Below, one piece after another: positions 42,085-52,403 of a stretch of DNA of 64,000 nt. The stretch covers positions 50,105 through 114,104 of the forward strand of contig NZ_SMAL01000009.1 in NCBI RefSeq assembly GCF_004342165.1. The letters are read 5' to 3'. Within the stretch, counting starts at the first letter, position 1. Each line of letters begins with the position of its first letter. The DNA comes from Natranaerovirga pectinivora. Its GTDB lineage: Bacteria; Bacillota; Clostridia; Lachnospirales; DSM-24629. The position numbers and the translations under genes were made by a program. Below the pieces are notes generated by a model that saw only the letters and a program-made list of their open reading frames with translations, searched no databases and was not told the origin of the DNA.

Positions 42085-43293
42085 TCATCTTCTAGGCCTT
42101 ACGACTATTTCTTTTATATTTCTATATTGGTATTTCCTTTGATTATTGGTATAATCTATAGTTGGTACGCCTCTTAATCTATCTGCAATCATATCCTCTT
42201 CTATATCTGTTATGAATGCTCCTTGATACAAAAGAACATCATTATCAAATACAAATATACTGTATTGATCAAACATACTAAACTCTGAAAAATACTCTTC
42301 TGAATACATCTTTGCAAATATAAAACATTTATCTTGAACATAATAAATAAATCGTGTTTCTCCTGTACATAAATCCATATAATGATCCTTGAAATGTGTA
42401 TTGTTTTTTATGGTTATATCATCCTTCAACTCTATTGTTATATATACTCTATCTACCTTGTTCCTTAACTCAGTAAAAAACTCTAAATGCATTAGGTTTT
42501 CTTGTACAAAAATATTTAACTGGTGGTTATTATGGGTATTAACTATAAAAGTTTCTTCTACTACCACCTCACCCGTTTCAGGTTCATATGCAGTTATAGT
42601 AAAGGCATCATCAATACTTGTTATTAATACTAATTTGTTCTCAACATTGGTTATGCCCCAAATATTTATTCCTTTGTTTTCTTCTTTATCCAAATCTATT
42701 GTTACAATTCTACTTACTTTACCCTTTGCTTCAAGGTGATTATAATAATACCCTTGAGAATAGGAAAAATCATCAATTCGATATATGCCATTTTCTCCCA
42801 TAAATCCTGGTCCTGTAGGCACTGTAAAGTAAAAACTATTGTCGATTATAGTATAAATATTCTTATGTTTATATCCAGCTAAGTGTATATCGTATCTTAC
42901 TCCAGTGTTGTATAAAAGTGTTGATGACGTAGAATATGCCATAATGGTTTTTTCATAATCAATATCTTCACCTCTAAACAAAGAAAATCTAGGTACATAA
43001 GTATTCTCACTCATTTTTTCTCTATACCAAAATGCATCTATACGTTCATCTGTCCATAAACTTTCATAAGGAATTAAACTGTTTTTTGTTTTGTTATTAC
43101 CTATCTCAAAATACTGTCCATACTTTTCATCCCTTATTAGACCACTTATAATAACATCATCTAAAACACTGGAATCACCTTGTATATCTTCAATATAAAA
43201 GGTAGCTTCTCTTACTAATCTATAGGCTCCTACCCTATAAATGCTTATTATACTTAGACATATTATGAATATTGTTATTCCTTTAAACTTCAT
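42085..43293 (-). CDS. Exported paralogue 1 of the YtrA-type ABC cluster
   Basis: About 402 residues. Two adjacent ATG codons (43296, 43293) follow AAGGTGG; I use the second (spacing seven). The longest frame would start 30 bases upstream and overlap the permease. Membrane segment about 4-22, then hallmark YIEDIQGDSSVLDDVIISG and EKYGQYFEI. Blades NGIYRIDD, WGITNVENKLVLITSIDD, YYVQDKCFIFAKMY and LLYQGAFITDIEEDMI follow. First of the six paralogues, directly after permease A. Confidence 0.8.
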   Translation of the reverse strand: MKFKGITIFIICLSIISIYRVGAYRLVREATFYIEDIQGDSSVLDDVIISGLIRDEKYGQYFEIGNNKTKNSLIPYESLWTDERIDAFWYREKMSENTYVPRFSLFRGEDIDYEKTIMAYSTSSTLLYNTGVRYDIHLAGYKHKNIYTIIDNSFYFTVPTGPGFMGENGIYRIDDFSYSQGYYYNHLEAKGKVSRIVTIDLDKEENKGINIWGITNVENKLVLITSIDDAFTITAYEPETGEVVVEETFIVNTHNNHQLNIFVQENLMHLEFFTELRNKVDRVYITIELKDDITIKNNTHFKDHYMDLCTGETRFIYYVQDKCFIFAKMYSEEYFSEFSMFDQYSIFVFDNDVLLYQGAFITDIEEDMIADRLRGVPTIDYTNNQRKYQYRNIKEIVVRPRR

Positions 43294-43307
43294 CATTCCA
43301 CCACCTT

Positions 43308-44087
43308 TTATATAAAGGTACACTTCCTTAATATTTTAATACTATCCCATACATAGAAACCTGTTATTACAAACAGAATGCCACTAGAAATATATAAATT
43401 ATGATACTCAAATGGTAGTTGCACTCTATACCTTAAGACATTTATAACAACAATAAGTTGAATAACAACAACAATGGCTAATATTTCTCTTTTATACATC
43501 CCTTTAATACATAGAAGGCTATAATAAATGGCAAAGATTATAGAGATTAAAATTGCAAAGGTAGATAAAAAGCCTTCAAAACTTAAGGGCATTACAATTC
43601 GGTAAAAATCAGACCTAACAAAGGACAAAAATAATCCATTATTGACTCTAGTTTCTACAATGTTTCTTGGCCCTAGCTCCTTTAAATAGGTAGGTGCAAA
43701 TATGGCATACCCTAAAATGCCAATAAGCAATTGACTTGCAACTAAGGATATAAACCCTACGAACCATGCTAATATTTTAGCAAAAAACATATTTTTTCTA
43801 TCTTGGGGCAATGCCATAAGGGTATAAATGCTTTTACTTTCATTAAAATTACTATAAAAGCTCAAAATACATATGCCGATCATTCCCGCAAGGCTTATTA
43901 GAGCAATGATCACTGCTCCTGATCCTATAAACATTTCTTCAAAAGGAATGTAGGTATACACGTTTATTCCTCTCCTAGCATGCCAAATAAAAAATCCTTG
44001 GAGTGCTATAGAAAACCCGCACAACAACAATACATATTTAAAAATATAATTAAACTCATGTTCAAATAAATAAATAAACTTTTTCAT
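43308..44087 (-). CDS. ABC-2 permease A of the YtrA-type cluster
   Basis: About 259 residues with six membrane helices, about half identical by eye to permease B. The start is set at ATG 44085-44087, six bases after GGGGGA, which also aligns with the start of permease B. The longer frame, which overlaps the regulator stop codon, adds 33 polar residues not shared with permease B. It is the first transporter gene after the YtrA-type regulator. Confidence 0.87.
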   Translation of the reverse strand: MKKFIYLFEHEFNYIFKYVLLLCGFSIALQGFFIWHARRGINVYTYIPFEEMFIGSGAVIIALISLAGMIGICILSFYSNFNESKSIYTLMALPQDRKNMFFAKILAWFVGFISLVASQLLIGILGYAIFAPTYLKELGPRNIVETRVNNGLFLSFVRSDFYRIVMPLSFEGFLSTFAILISIIFAIYYSLLCIKGMYKREILAIVVVIQLIVVINVLRYRVQLPFEYHNLYISSGILFVITGFYVWDSIKILRKCTFI

Positions 44088-44182
44088 ATTAATCCCCCTA
44101 TTTACCTTTTCTTTCATTATTATACTTAATACTCTTTTATTTCTATTTCTTGAATCCATCATCTTTGAAACATTTAAAAATT

Positions 44183-44560
44183 TCATACCTCATCCCACAT
44201 CTCATTGATTAAATCAACAACTTCTTTAAAGGACAAATTAATGTTCTTTGCCAATTTAATAAACTCTTTAGTCATAGTTTTCCTTAATTCCTCTTCAATT
44301 TTTCTGTAGATATATTCATTAACATATATTCGACTCCCATTGTTTCCACAAGTATATACATACCCCTCTTCTTCCATTAATTTATAGGCTTTTTGAGCTG
44401 TGTTGGGGTTTATCTCTAGCTTAATTGCCAGTTCTCTTCTTGATGGCAATATATCTCCTGCTTCAACCTGCTTTAACAATATTTTTCTTTTTATAAACAT
44501 TGCAATTTGAGTATATACGGGGTCTTTATTGTTTAATTTAAGTTCAGAGAAATCAATCAA
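44183..44560 (-). CDS. GntR-family regulator, YtrA subfamily
   Basis: 125 residues. The winged helix (about 10-78) has the GntR pattern PVYTQIAMFIKRKI, LPSRRELAIKLEINPNTAQK and YKLMEEEGYV. Only a short dimerisation tail of about 45 residues follows, as in YtrA; there is no effector domain. YtrA represses its own ABC operon in B. subtilis and responds to cell-wall antibiotics. A matching operator lies upstream. The start is TTG, eight bases after AGGTG. Confidence 0.93.
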   Translation of the reverse strand: MIDFSELKLNNKDPVYTQIAMFIKRKILLKQVEAGDILPSRRELAIKLEINPNTAQKAYKLMEEEGYVYTCGNNGSRIYVNEYIYRKIEEELRKTMTKEFIKLAKNINLSFKEVVDLINEMWDEV

Positions 44561-44616
44561 AACTTTATCACCTACCTAACTTTGAATAGAATCTATTGGT
44601 GCTACCTTATTTGTCT

Positions 44617-44644
44617 TTAGTGTATTATGCCATTAATACACTAA
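44617..44644. promoter_or_regulatory. YtrA-type operator
   Basis: TTAGTGTATT (44617-44626) and AATACACTAA (44635-44644) form a perfect inverted repeat. It contains AGTGTA-N12-TACACT. The published B. subtilis YtrA site is AGTGTA-N13-TACACT. An extra half site AGTGTATAC directly adjoins at 44644-44652. The site lies 57 bases upstream of the regulator start, and CATAAT in its spacer on the minus strand could be the -10. Autoregulation is inferred. Confidence 0.75.
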
Positions 44645-44737
44645 GTGTATACTTTTAAATCCTCTATATATATAACAATCTAATAGGAGGTTTTCTTACA
44701 CTTTTTATGAATTTTAAAGAAATTAATTTTACAAACT

Positions 44738-44770
44738 AAAAAAGCATACCCCTTATAGAGTATACTTTTT
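44738..44770 (-). terminator. Terminator after the RelA/SpoT-like gene
   Basis: AAAAAGCATAC (44739-44749) pairs with GTATACTTTTT (44760-44770) with one mismatch. A T run follows on the minus strand, just after the stop at 44777. Confidence 0.65.
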
Positions 44771-44776
44771 CACATA

Positions 44777-46144
44777 TTATTGTTCCCATTTATCTAAAAT
44801 CATTAAGCGAACTGCTTTTTTGTTTTCTAAGAATTCTTCATAAGAATTAAAATTAATAATGATATAGGTTATAACCTCACTTATAAGCTTTAATATTTTT
44901 TCATTTTCACTATCAATAATGGTAATGCTAGCTGCTGTAGATAAAGTGTATGCTAAAACCTCCGTTATTTCACTATGAATTCGATCTGCATCTTCCTCTG
45001 GAAACTCCCTATATAATTCTTTATACAGCAATTTATCCGAGTAGAAATATTTTAACGTACTCATAAAGTCACTAAAACTCTCTAAATTGTTACTATCTGA
45101 TTCAATTTGGAAAAGTATTAAGAAGAATATATGCCATTCAAAATCAGTATTCATAAAGGATATTAATCTGTCACCAAATATTTGGCAAAATTTATCTTCT
45201 CCAACAAATTCCCCTTCAAGATATATTTTTTCTTCCCAATTAATTTCTCTGCCATAGATATCATTAAATCGATGTACCAAATCTAAGAAGGCTGATTGAG
45301 CTTCCTTTACTGGCAAATCATTGTATTTGTTAACGATATACCCACTGATTAAATCACAAATGCTTTTAAAGTTAACAGTAAACCCAATTGATTCACTCAT
45401 TTTCGCTACAAAAGTATCACTTATCAGTTTAGCAATGGCAAGGTTAAAATCGATTTGAGCCGTGGCTTTATGGGCACTTGAATCTTGGATTTGATCATTT
45501 ACTAACTGTAACATTTTGTCTATGCCTACTAAGTTACCTTTTATGGCTGTTAACATTTCCATAATATAGCTTGAGTATGGAATATAAACATTATTTTTAT
45601 AAATAACTTTATGTTCTATATCAGACCAAAAGGTATTGACTAGAGATTTTATTTGCAACTCAAAATTCACTTTTGTATTATCTATAATATATTGACAATC
45701 TATTCTATATATTTTATGTCCATTTTTTTGTATTTGTGGTTGTTCTGCACTTAAGTCAAAAAACATATTGGGAATGTTGGTGTTATAATACAACCCCATT
45801 TCATTCTTCTCATTAAACTTATGTTTTATAATCTCTAGTATTTCACCTTCGTTTTTATTAAATCTACATTCAATTAAGACACCTATTAAATCAGATAAAT
45901 TATCTATTATTTCTTCTGGTGTTTTATGTAATTTATACAGTTTATTCCTAATGATCTTTTCTTTTAAACTTGATGGTGATTTTATTCTTGTATTTATATC
46001 CATTAGTTGATCAAAATTCTTAAAGAGTTTACTTAAGTGTAGCGTTATTTCTGATACAGCTTTTATATACAGCTCCTGATTATTATTTAATATTTGTACT
46101 GTTCCTTCTGTTAAAGAGAACAATTCCAATTTGTTTTCATTCAC
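44777..46144 (-). CDS. RelA/SpoT-domain protein, alarmone synthetase-like with long C-terminus
   Basis: 455 residues. Residues about 25-215 resemble the (p)ppGpp synthetase fold: RIKSPSSLKEKII near 53-65, SDLIGVLIECRF with D85 and R94, and FELQIKSLVNTFWSDIEH with E162, Q164, W173, E177 and H178. The usual YRSLHY loop is replaced by IYRIDC, so activity is uncertain. The C-terminal 235 residues are helical and unknown; there is no HD hydrolase, TGS or ACT domain. It lies between purA and the YtrA-type cluster with its own terminator. Start GTG after AAAGGAG. Confidence 0.78.
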   Translation of the reverse strand: MNENKLELFSLTEGTVQILNNNQELYIKAVSEITLHLSKLFKNFDQLMDINTRIKSPSSLKEKIIRNKLYKLHKTPEEIIDNLSDLIGVLIECRFNKNEGEILEIIKHKFNEKNEMGLYYNTNIPNMFFDLSAEQPQIQKNGHKIYRIDCQYIIDNTKVNFELQIKSLVNTFWSDIEHKVIYKNNVYIPYSSYIMEMLTAIKGNLVGIDKMLQLVNDQIQDSSAHKATAQIDFNLAIAKLISDTFVAKMSESIGFTVNFKSICDLISGYIVNKYNDLPVKEAQSAFLDLVHRFNDIYGREINWEEKIYLEGEFVGEDKFCQIFGDRLISFMNTDFEWHIFFLILFQIESDSNNLESFSDFMSTLKYFYSDKLLYKELYREFPEEDADRIHSEITEVLAYTLSTAASITIIDSENEKILKLISEVITYIIINFNSYEEFLENKKAVRLMILDKWEQ

Positions 46145-46229
46145 TATAACCCTACTCCTTTAATATTTTTTAACTTAATTATAACATGTTTCGACTTTTT
46201 GTCCTATGTGATTTTGTGTGATTTGCCTA

Positions 46230-46260
46230 AAAAAAAGAAGATGCTATTCCCATCTTCTTC
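46230..46260 (-). terminator. purA terminator
   Basis: AAGAAGATG (46235-46243) pairs with CATCTTCTT (46251-46259), with a run of T following on the minus strand. Confidence 0.85.
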
Positions 46261-46287
46261 TACAGATTTACTAAATACTTAGCAATT

Positions 46288-47794
<1,507 letters not shown>

Positions 47795-47840
47795 TTTTTT
47801 CGAATGTTTTTGAGTTTTTACTTGAAAATGTTCGGTAAAT
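47795..47840. promoter_or_regulatory. PurBox-like inverted pair upstream of purA
   Basis: TTTTTTCGAATGTTTT (47795-47810) faces AAAATGTTCGGTAAAT (47825-47840). The latter, read on the minus strand as ATTTACCGAACATTTT, agrees with the PurR box AWWWCCGAACWWT at 12 of 13 positions; the other matches CGAA only in part. Spacing is close to the 16-17 bases known from B. subtilis. Confidence 0.55.
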
Positions 47841-47898
47841 ATTTTTTAGATTATTATTATTTTGTACCATTAGTTCTGAAATATCCATTAATATACTC

Positions 47899-47927
47899 TT
47901 TACATTTGCCCCCTACTTCATTATACT
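47899..47927 (+). promoter_or_regulatory. mecA promoter
   Basis: TTTACA (47899-47904), a 17-bp spacer and TATACT (47922-47927), 61 bases upstream of the mecA start. Confidence 0.75.
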
Positions 47928-47987
47928 ATTACTAAGACTACGTCTTTACTTTCTTGCTTAAATTCTCATAGTGAAGGAAGTGATTTT

Positions 47988-48680
47988 ATGAAAATAGAAA
48001 AAATCAATGATAATCAAATTAAATGTACATTAAGTAAGAATGACTTAAGTGACCGCGAAATAAAACTTAGTGAGTTAGCTTATGGTACAGAAAAAGCACA
48101 AGATCTTTTTAGGGATATGATGGAGCAAGCTTCTTTTGAATTTGGATTTGAAGCAGATGATGTTCCTCTAATGATCGAAGCTATCCCGTTGTCAACGGAG
48201 AGCATTATGTTAATTATTACAAAAGTAGACAATCCTGAAGATCTAGATACCAAGTTTGCCCATTTAACATCGAATATAAAACGATTTAAAAAGAAAAAAT
48301 CAGATCAAGATAGTGAAGATATCAAATCATCAACTGAAGAAAAAAATAATGAAGACCTAAATAGTAAGAAGTTTTCTGTTAAATCTGATAACCACTTACT
48401 TGTTTATCTATTCAATAATTTAGATAATGTATCTTCTTTTTCAAAACAATTAGATATCAGTTATTCTGGCATTAATTCCTTGTATAAGGATAATAAAAGT
48501 AATTACTATCTTGTTTTACATAAGTCTGATTTTGATGATATAACTTTTAAGTCAATATCTGCTATTGGATCAGAGTTTGGGACTAAAATTTTATCTACTT
48601 ATGCAACTGAATCATATTATAATGAACATTTTGATTCAATTGTCAAACATAATGCCATCCAAGTATTAAGCAAGTTATAA
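47988..48680 (+). CDS. mecA: Adaptor protein MecA
   Basis: 230 residues. MecA delivers substrates to the ClpC-ClpP protease and activates ClpC. The N-terminal substrate-binding part (about 1-85) has the family stretches MKIEKINDNQIKCTLSKNDL and MMEQASFEFGFE. An acidic Ser/Lys/Glu linker (about 98-130) leads to the C-terminal ClpC-binding domain (about 135-230). It is transcribed divergently from purA with its own promoter and terminator. Confidence 0.93.
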   Translation: MKIEKINDNQIKCTLSKNDLSDREIKLSELAYGTEKAQDLFRDMMEQASFEFGFEADDVPLMIEAIPLSTESIMLIITKVDNPEDLDTKFAHLTSNIKRFKKKKSDQDSEDIKSSTEEKNNEDLNSKKFSVKSDNHLLVYLFNNLDNVSSFSKQLDISYSGINSLYKDNKSNYYLVLHKSDFDDITFKSISAIGSEFGTKILSTYATESYYNEHFDSIVKHNAIQVLSKL

Positions 48681-48711
48681 GAGGTGTCTGTAACTCTATC
48701 TATAAAAATTA

Positions 48712-48739
48712 AAGGACTGTAGTAATTACTACAGTCCTT
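48712..48739. terminator. Bidirectional terminator after mecA
   Basis: AAGGACTGTAGTAA (48712-48725) and its complement TTACTACAGTCCTT (48726-48739) form an uninterrupted palindrome; the hairpin would open a few bases at the tip. CTTTTTT follows on the plus strand. It also ends the convergent DUF1858 gene. Confidence 0.88.
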
Positions 48740-48748
48740 CTTTTTTAT

Positions 48749-48952
48749 CTATTTACTTTCTAAATATGCATTAATTTTATCAACTAGTTCATCTGCACTC
48801 TTACCATGTACAAAAGACGCCTCTTCTAATGTTTCTCCTTGGGCAGAAGGACACCCTACACAATGCATTCCTGATTCTAATAAAATAGGAATAATACCAT
48901 GGTCTACTGCAATTATATCTGCTATAATCATATCTTTCGTTATTTTAGCCAT
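48749..48952 (-). CDS. DUF1858 redox-disulfide domain protein
   Basis: 67 residues. The single DUF1858 domain carries the pair HCVGCPSAQGETLEEA, typical of small proteins found with hybrid-cluster proteins and anaerobic redox systems. The two Cys may form a disulfide or bind a metal. It stands alone with GGAGG before ATG. Role unproven. Confidence 0.9.
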   Translation of the reverse strand: MAKITKDMIIADIIAVDHGIIPILLESGMHCVGCPSAQGETLEEASFVHGKSADELVDKINAYLESK

Positions 48953-49108
48953 TATTAAAACCTCCTTTAAAAAATATATAAACTTACAGCTACATTAATA
49001 GATGTAAAAATTTATTGAAAGAAATCTAGAAATAAAATACATTATTTACAAATCCCTCTTTCATAAAACATTATAATATATAAAGTAAAAAATGTCTAAT
49101 AGGTTATT

Positions 49109-49810
49109 CTATCTTCTATTAATATCTACATGATACTTATATAAATTAGATCTATAATAGGATTCTTCATAAAATAATTTTTCTCCATTGATTGTATAAT
49201 TAACCCCTTCTACTTTTAATAAAGTAACTGGCTTGGATACATCAAATGTACGCATAATAGGTCTACTTGACAAACAAGCATCAATATTACAAGACACAGA
49301 TTGTATTATATATCCGTAATCTTCTAGAATATTATATAAGGATGTTTCTAAATCATAGTCTTCTAGTTTTTCACATCTATATTTTGGTATATAGACTGTT
49401 TCTAATGCAACTGGCACTAGGTTCGCAAACCTTAATCTTTTAATTTTATAGTAATTAGTATCTGGTTTTTCTCCTAATTTCATACTTATTTCTTTTAAGT
49501 TATACACAGTACAAAATTCAATAAGTTTTGTACTTGGTTCATGTCCTTGTTCAAGTAATGTTTCAGTAAATGATCTAATATTTTTTTGTAAAAATTGTGG
49601 TGAAGATACAAATGAACCTCTTCCTTTTTCTCTTTTAATTAAACCTTCATTTACTAACTCGTTTACTGCTTGCCTAGCTGTCATTCTACTAATATTAAAT
49701 AGTTCACTTAATTCTCTTTCGGAAGGTATCTGTTCTCCAGATTTATATACACCTATTTTAATTCTATTTTTTAACTCTTTTTTAACTGCTAAATAAATCG
49801 GTTCACCCAT
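49109..49810 (-). CDS. GntR/HutC-family regulator divergent from pflB
   Basis: About 233 residues. The winged helix (about 5-70) shows IPSERELSELFNISRMTARQ. The C-terminal UTRA domain (about 90-230) usually binds a small sugar or acid. The start is ATG at 49808-49810, five bases after GGGTGA. Its location opposite pflBA suggests that it controls those genes, though HutC members more often serve sugar operons. GTATAC palindromes lie in both promoter areas. Confidence 0.92.
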   Translation of the reverse strand: MGEPIYLAVKKELKNRIKIGVYKSGEQIPSERELSELFNISRMTARQAVNELVNEGLIKREKGRGSFVSSPQFLQKNIRSFTETLLEQGHEPSTKLIEFCTVYNLKEISMKLGEKPDTNYYKIKRLRFANLVPVALETVYIPKYRCEKLEDYDLETSLYNILEDYGYIIQSVSCNIDACLSSRPIMRTFDVSKPVTLLKVEGVNYTINGEKLFYEESYYRSNLYKYHVDINRR

Positions 49811-49851
49811 ATTAATCACCCAATATTTTGTTATATTTTCACTAGACTTAT

Positions 49852-49859
49852 AGTATACT
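49852..49859. promoter_or_regulatory. GTATAC palindrome upstream of the GntR gene
   Basis: AGTATACT, 41 bases upstream of the regulator start. It resembles TGTATACA in the pflB promoter. GntR proteins favour GT-N-AC palindromes, so both are candidate operators. Confidence 0.35.
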
Positions 49860-50002
49860 TTCTTCTATATAATATTAGCACTATACTTAATATTTATCTA
49901 GTATATTTCAATAATCTGCTTTGATATGAATATCCCTACTTATATTAATCACCATTCTTAGTTTATTAATATAAGTAATAATAATTATTATTTAAAACTG
50001 TA

Positions 50003-50031
50003 TTGACGTGTATACAGTATTCATATATAAT
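50003..50031 (+). promoter_or_regulatory. pflB promoter with embedded palindrome
   Basis: TTGACG (50003-50008), exactly 17 bp, TATAAT (50026-50031). The spacer contains TGTATACA (50009-50016), placed where a bound repressor would block RNA polymerase. Confidence 0.8.
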
Positions 50032-50113
50032 ATAGTCAAGGGATATACTTAATAAAACTAGTATAAATCATGACTTTAGAAGTCATTCTAATATTATAAA
50101 GGAGGATTTTATT

Positions 50114-52342
50114 ATGAAAACTGAGTGGCAAGGTTTTAAAAAAGGTAGTTGGCAAAACAGTGTTGATGTAAGAAGCTTTATTCAATCAAATTTTACACCT
50201 TATGAAGGTGATGCAAGTTTCTTAGAAGGCGCAACGGAGCAAACAACAAAATTATGGGAAAAAGTTTGTGAATTAACTAACGAGGAAAGAGTAAAAGGTA
50301 TATTAGATGCGGAGACTAAAATACCTTCAACAATTGACTCTCACGGTCCTGGTTATGTTGATAAAGATCTTGAACTAATCGTAGGTTATCAAACAGATAA
50401 ACCTTTAAAACGTGGTATAATGCCTAATGGTGGTATCCGTGTTGTTGAAAATGCACTTGAATCTTATGGATACACAATAGATCCAATTACAAATGAAACA
50501 TTTTCAAAATATAGAAAAACTCATAATGATGGTGTTTTTGATGCCTACACAGATGAGATGAGAAGAGCAAGACGTTCTGGTATTATTACTGGCTTACCTG
50601 ACTCTTATGGTAGAGGTAGAATTATTGGTGACTATAGAAGAGTTGCTCTTTACGGTATTGATTACTTGGTTCAAGCAAAACAATTAGAGAAAAAACAACT
50701 TGAAATGGATTATATGGAAGCTCATATTATTGTTTTAAGAGAAGAAATTGCTGAGCAAATTAAGGCTCTTAAAGCCCTTAAAAATATGGCAGCAGCTTAT
50801 GGGTATGATATTAGTCAACCTGCTAAAAATACATTAGAAGCAATTCAATGGACTTATTTTGGATATTTAGGTGCTATTAAAGAGCAAGATGGTGCTGCAA
50901 TGTCAATAGGTAGAGTTGCAACTTTCTTAGATGTTTACATTGAAAGAGATTTAAAAAATGGCGCTCTTACAGAAAAAGAAGTTCAAGAATTAATGGATCA
51001 ATTTGTAATAAAATTAAGAATGGTTCGTTTCTTACGTACACCTGCTTACAATGACCTTTTCTCAGGAGATCCAACTTGGGTAACTGAGGCTATTGGTGGT
51101 ATGGGTATTGATGGAAGAACTCTAGTAACTAAAAACAGCTTTAGAATGTTAAATACATTATATACTTTAGGACCAGCACCAGAACCAAACTTAACTGTGT
51201 TATGGTCTGAAAGTTTACCAGAAGGTTTCAAAAGATTCTGTGCTAAAGTTTCTATAGATACAAGTTCAATCCAATATGAAAATGATGATTTAATGCGTGG
51301 ATGGTTTGGTGATGACTACGGAATCGCTTGCTGTGTATCTGCAATGAAAATTGGTAAACAAATGCAGTTCTTTGGTGCAAGAGCAAACTTAGCTAAAGCA
51401 TTATTGTATGCTATAAATGGGTGTAAAGATGAGAAATCTGGTGATCAAGTAGGTCCAATGTTTGCACCTATTACATCAGAATATCTTGAGTATGATGAAG
51501 TGGTTGCTAAATTTGATCAAGTAATGGATTGGTTAGCTCAACTTTATATTAATACATTAAACATCATTCACTATATGCATGATAAATACAATTACGAAAG
51601 TCTTCAAATGGCTTTACATGATAAAGATGTATTAAGAACTTCTGCTTGTGGTATAGCTGGATTATCAGTAGTTGCTGACTCATTATCAGCAATTAAAAAT
51701 ACAAAAGTGAAAGTTATAAGAAATGAAGAAGGTTTAGCTGTTGACTTCGTTGTAGATGGGGATTACCCAGCATTCGGTAATAATAATGATGCAGTAGATA
51801 GACTTGCTGAAAAATTAGTAGAAGACTTTATGAATAAGTTAAGAAAACACAAAACTTATAGAGATTCTGTACCTACATTATCTATTTTAACAATTACTTC
51901 AAACGTAGTTTACGGAAAGAAAACAGGAAATACACCAGATGGAAGAAAAGCTGGAGAACCTTTTGCACCAGGTGCTAACCCAATGCATGGACGTGATACA
52001 AATGGTGCCATTGCATCAATGGCTTCAGTAGCAAAATTACCTTACCAACACGCTGAAGACGGTATATCTTATACTTTCTCAATCGTTCCTAAGGCATTAG
52101 GTAAAGATGAAGAATCACGTATTACTCACTTATCTGGTTTACTTGACGGTTACTTCCACGATAAAGGACATCATATCAACATTAATGTTTTTGATAAAGA
52201 AACTTTATTAGATGCTATGGAGCGTCCTGAGAAGTATCCACAATTAACCATAAGAGTATCAGGTTATGCGGTTAACTTCATAAAACTTACTAGAGAACAA
52301 CAATTAGACGTTATTAATCGTACTTTCCACGAAAGAGCATAA
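50114..52342 (+). CDS. pflB: Pyruvate formate-lyase (formate C-acetyltransferase)
   Basis: 742 residues. It splits pyruvate with CoA into acetyl-CoA and formate through a glycyl radical. The reactive Cys pair is C406/C407 in GIACCVSAM, and the radical Gly717 lies in RVSGYAVNF near the C-terminus. Length and all signatures are those of true PFL rather than glycerol or choline lyases. AAAGGAGG precedes the ATG. The activase gene follows after 61 bases. Confidence 0.98.
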   Translation: MKTEWQGFKKGSWQNSVDVRSFIQSNFTPYEGDASFLEGATEQTTKLWEKVCELTNEERVKGILDAETKIPSTIDSHGPGYVDKDLELIVGYQTDKPLKRGIMPNGGIRVVENALESYGYTIDPITNETFSKYRKTHNDGVFDAYTDEMRRARRSGIITGLPDSYGRGRIIGDYRRVALYGIDYLVQAKQLEKKQLEMDYMEAHIIVLREEIAEQIKALKALKNMAAAYGYDISQPAKNTLEAIQWTYFGYLGAIKEQDGAAMSIGRVATFLDVYIERDLKNGALTEKEVQELMDQFVIKLRMVRFLRTPAYNDLFSGDPTWVTEAIGGMGIDGRTLVTKNSFRMLNTLYTLGPAPEPNLTVLWSESLPEGFKRFCAKVSIDTSSIQYENDDLMRGWFGDDYGIACCVSAMKIGKQMQFFGARANLAKALLYAINGCKDEKSGDQVGPMFAPITSEYLEYDEVVAKFDQVMDWLAQLYINTLNIIHYMHDKYNYESLQMALHDKDVLRTSACGIAGLSVVADSLSAIKNTKVKVIRNEEGLAVDFVVDGDYPAFGNNNDAVDRLAEKLVEDFMNKLRKHKTYRDSVPTLSILTITSNVVYGKKTGNTPDGRKAGEPFAPGANPMHGRDTNGAIASMASVAKLPYQHAEDGISYTFSIVPKALGKDEESRITHLSGLLDGYFHDKGHHININVFDKETLLDAMERPEKYPQLTIRVSGYAVNFIKLTREQQLDVINRTFHERA

Positions 52343-52403
52343 TTATTTTTTAGTTTCAGGTGGATCATATCCACCTGAAATTATTTATAAAGGAGTTTTA
52401 TTT

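Noticed and set aside
44088..44186. 33-residue N-terminal extension of permease A
   Set aside because: Not shared with permease B and lies before a good ribosome binding site for the internal ATG.
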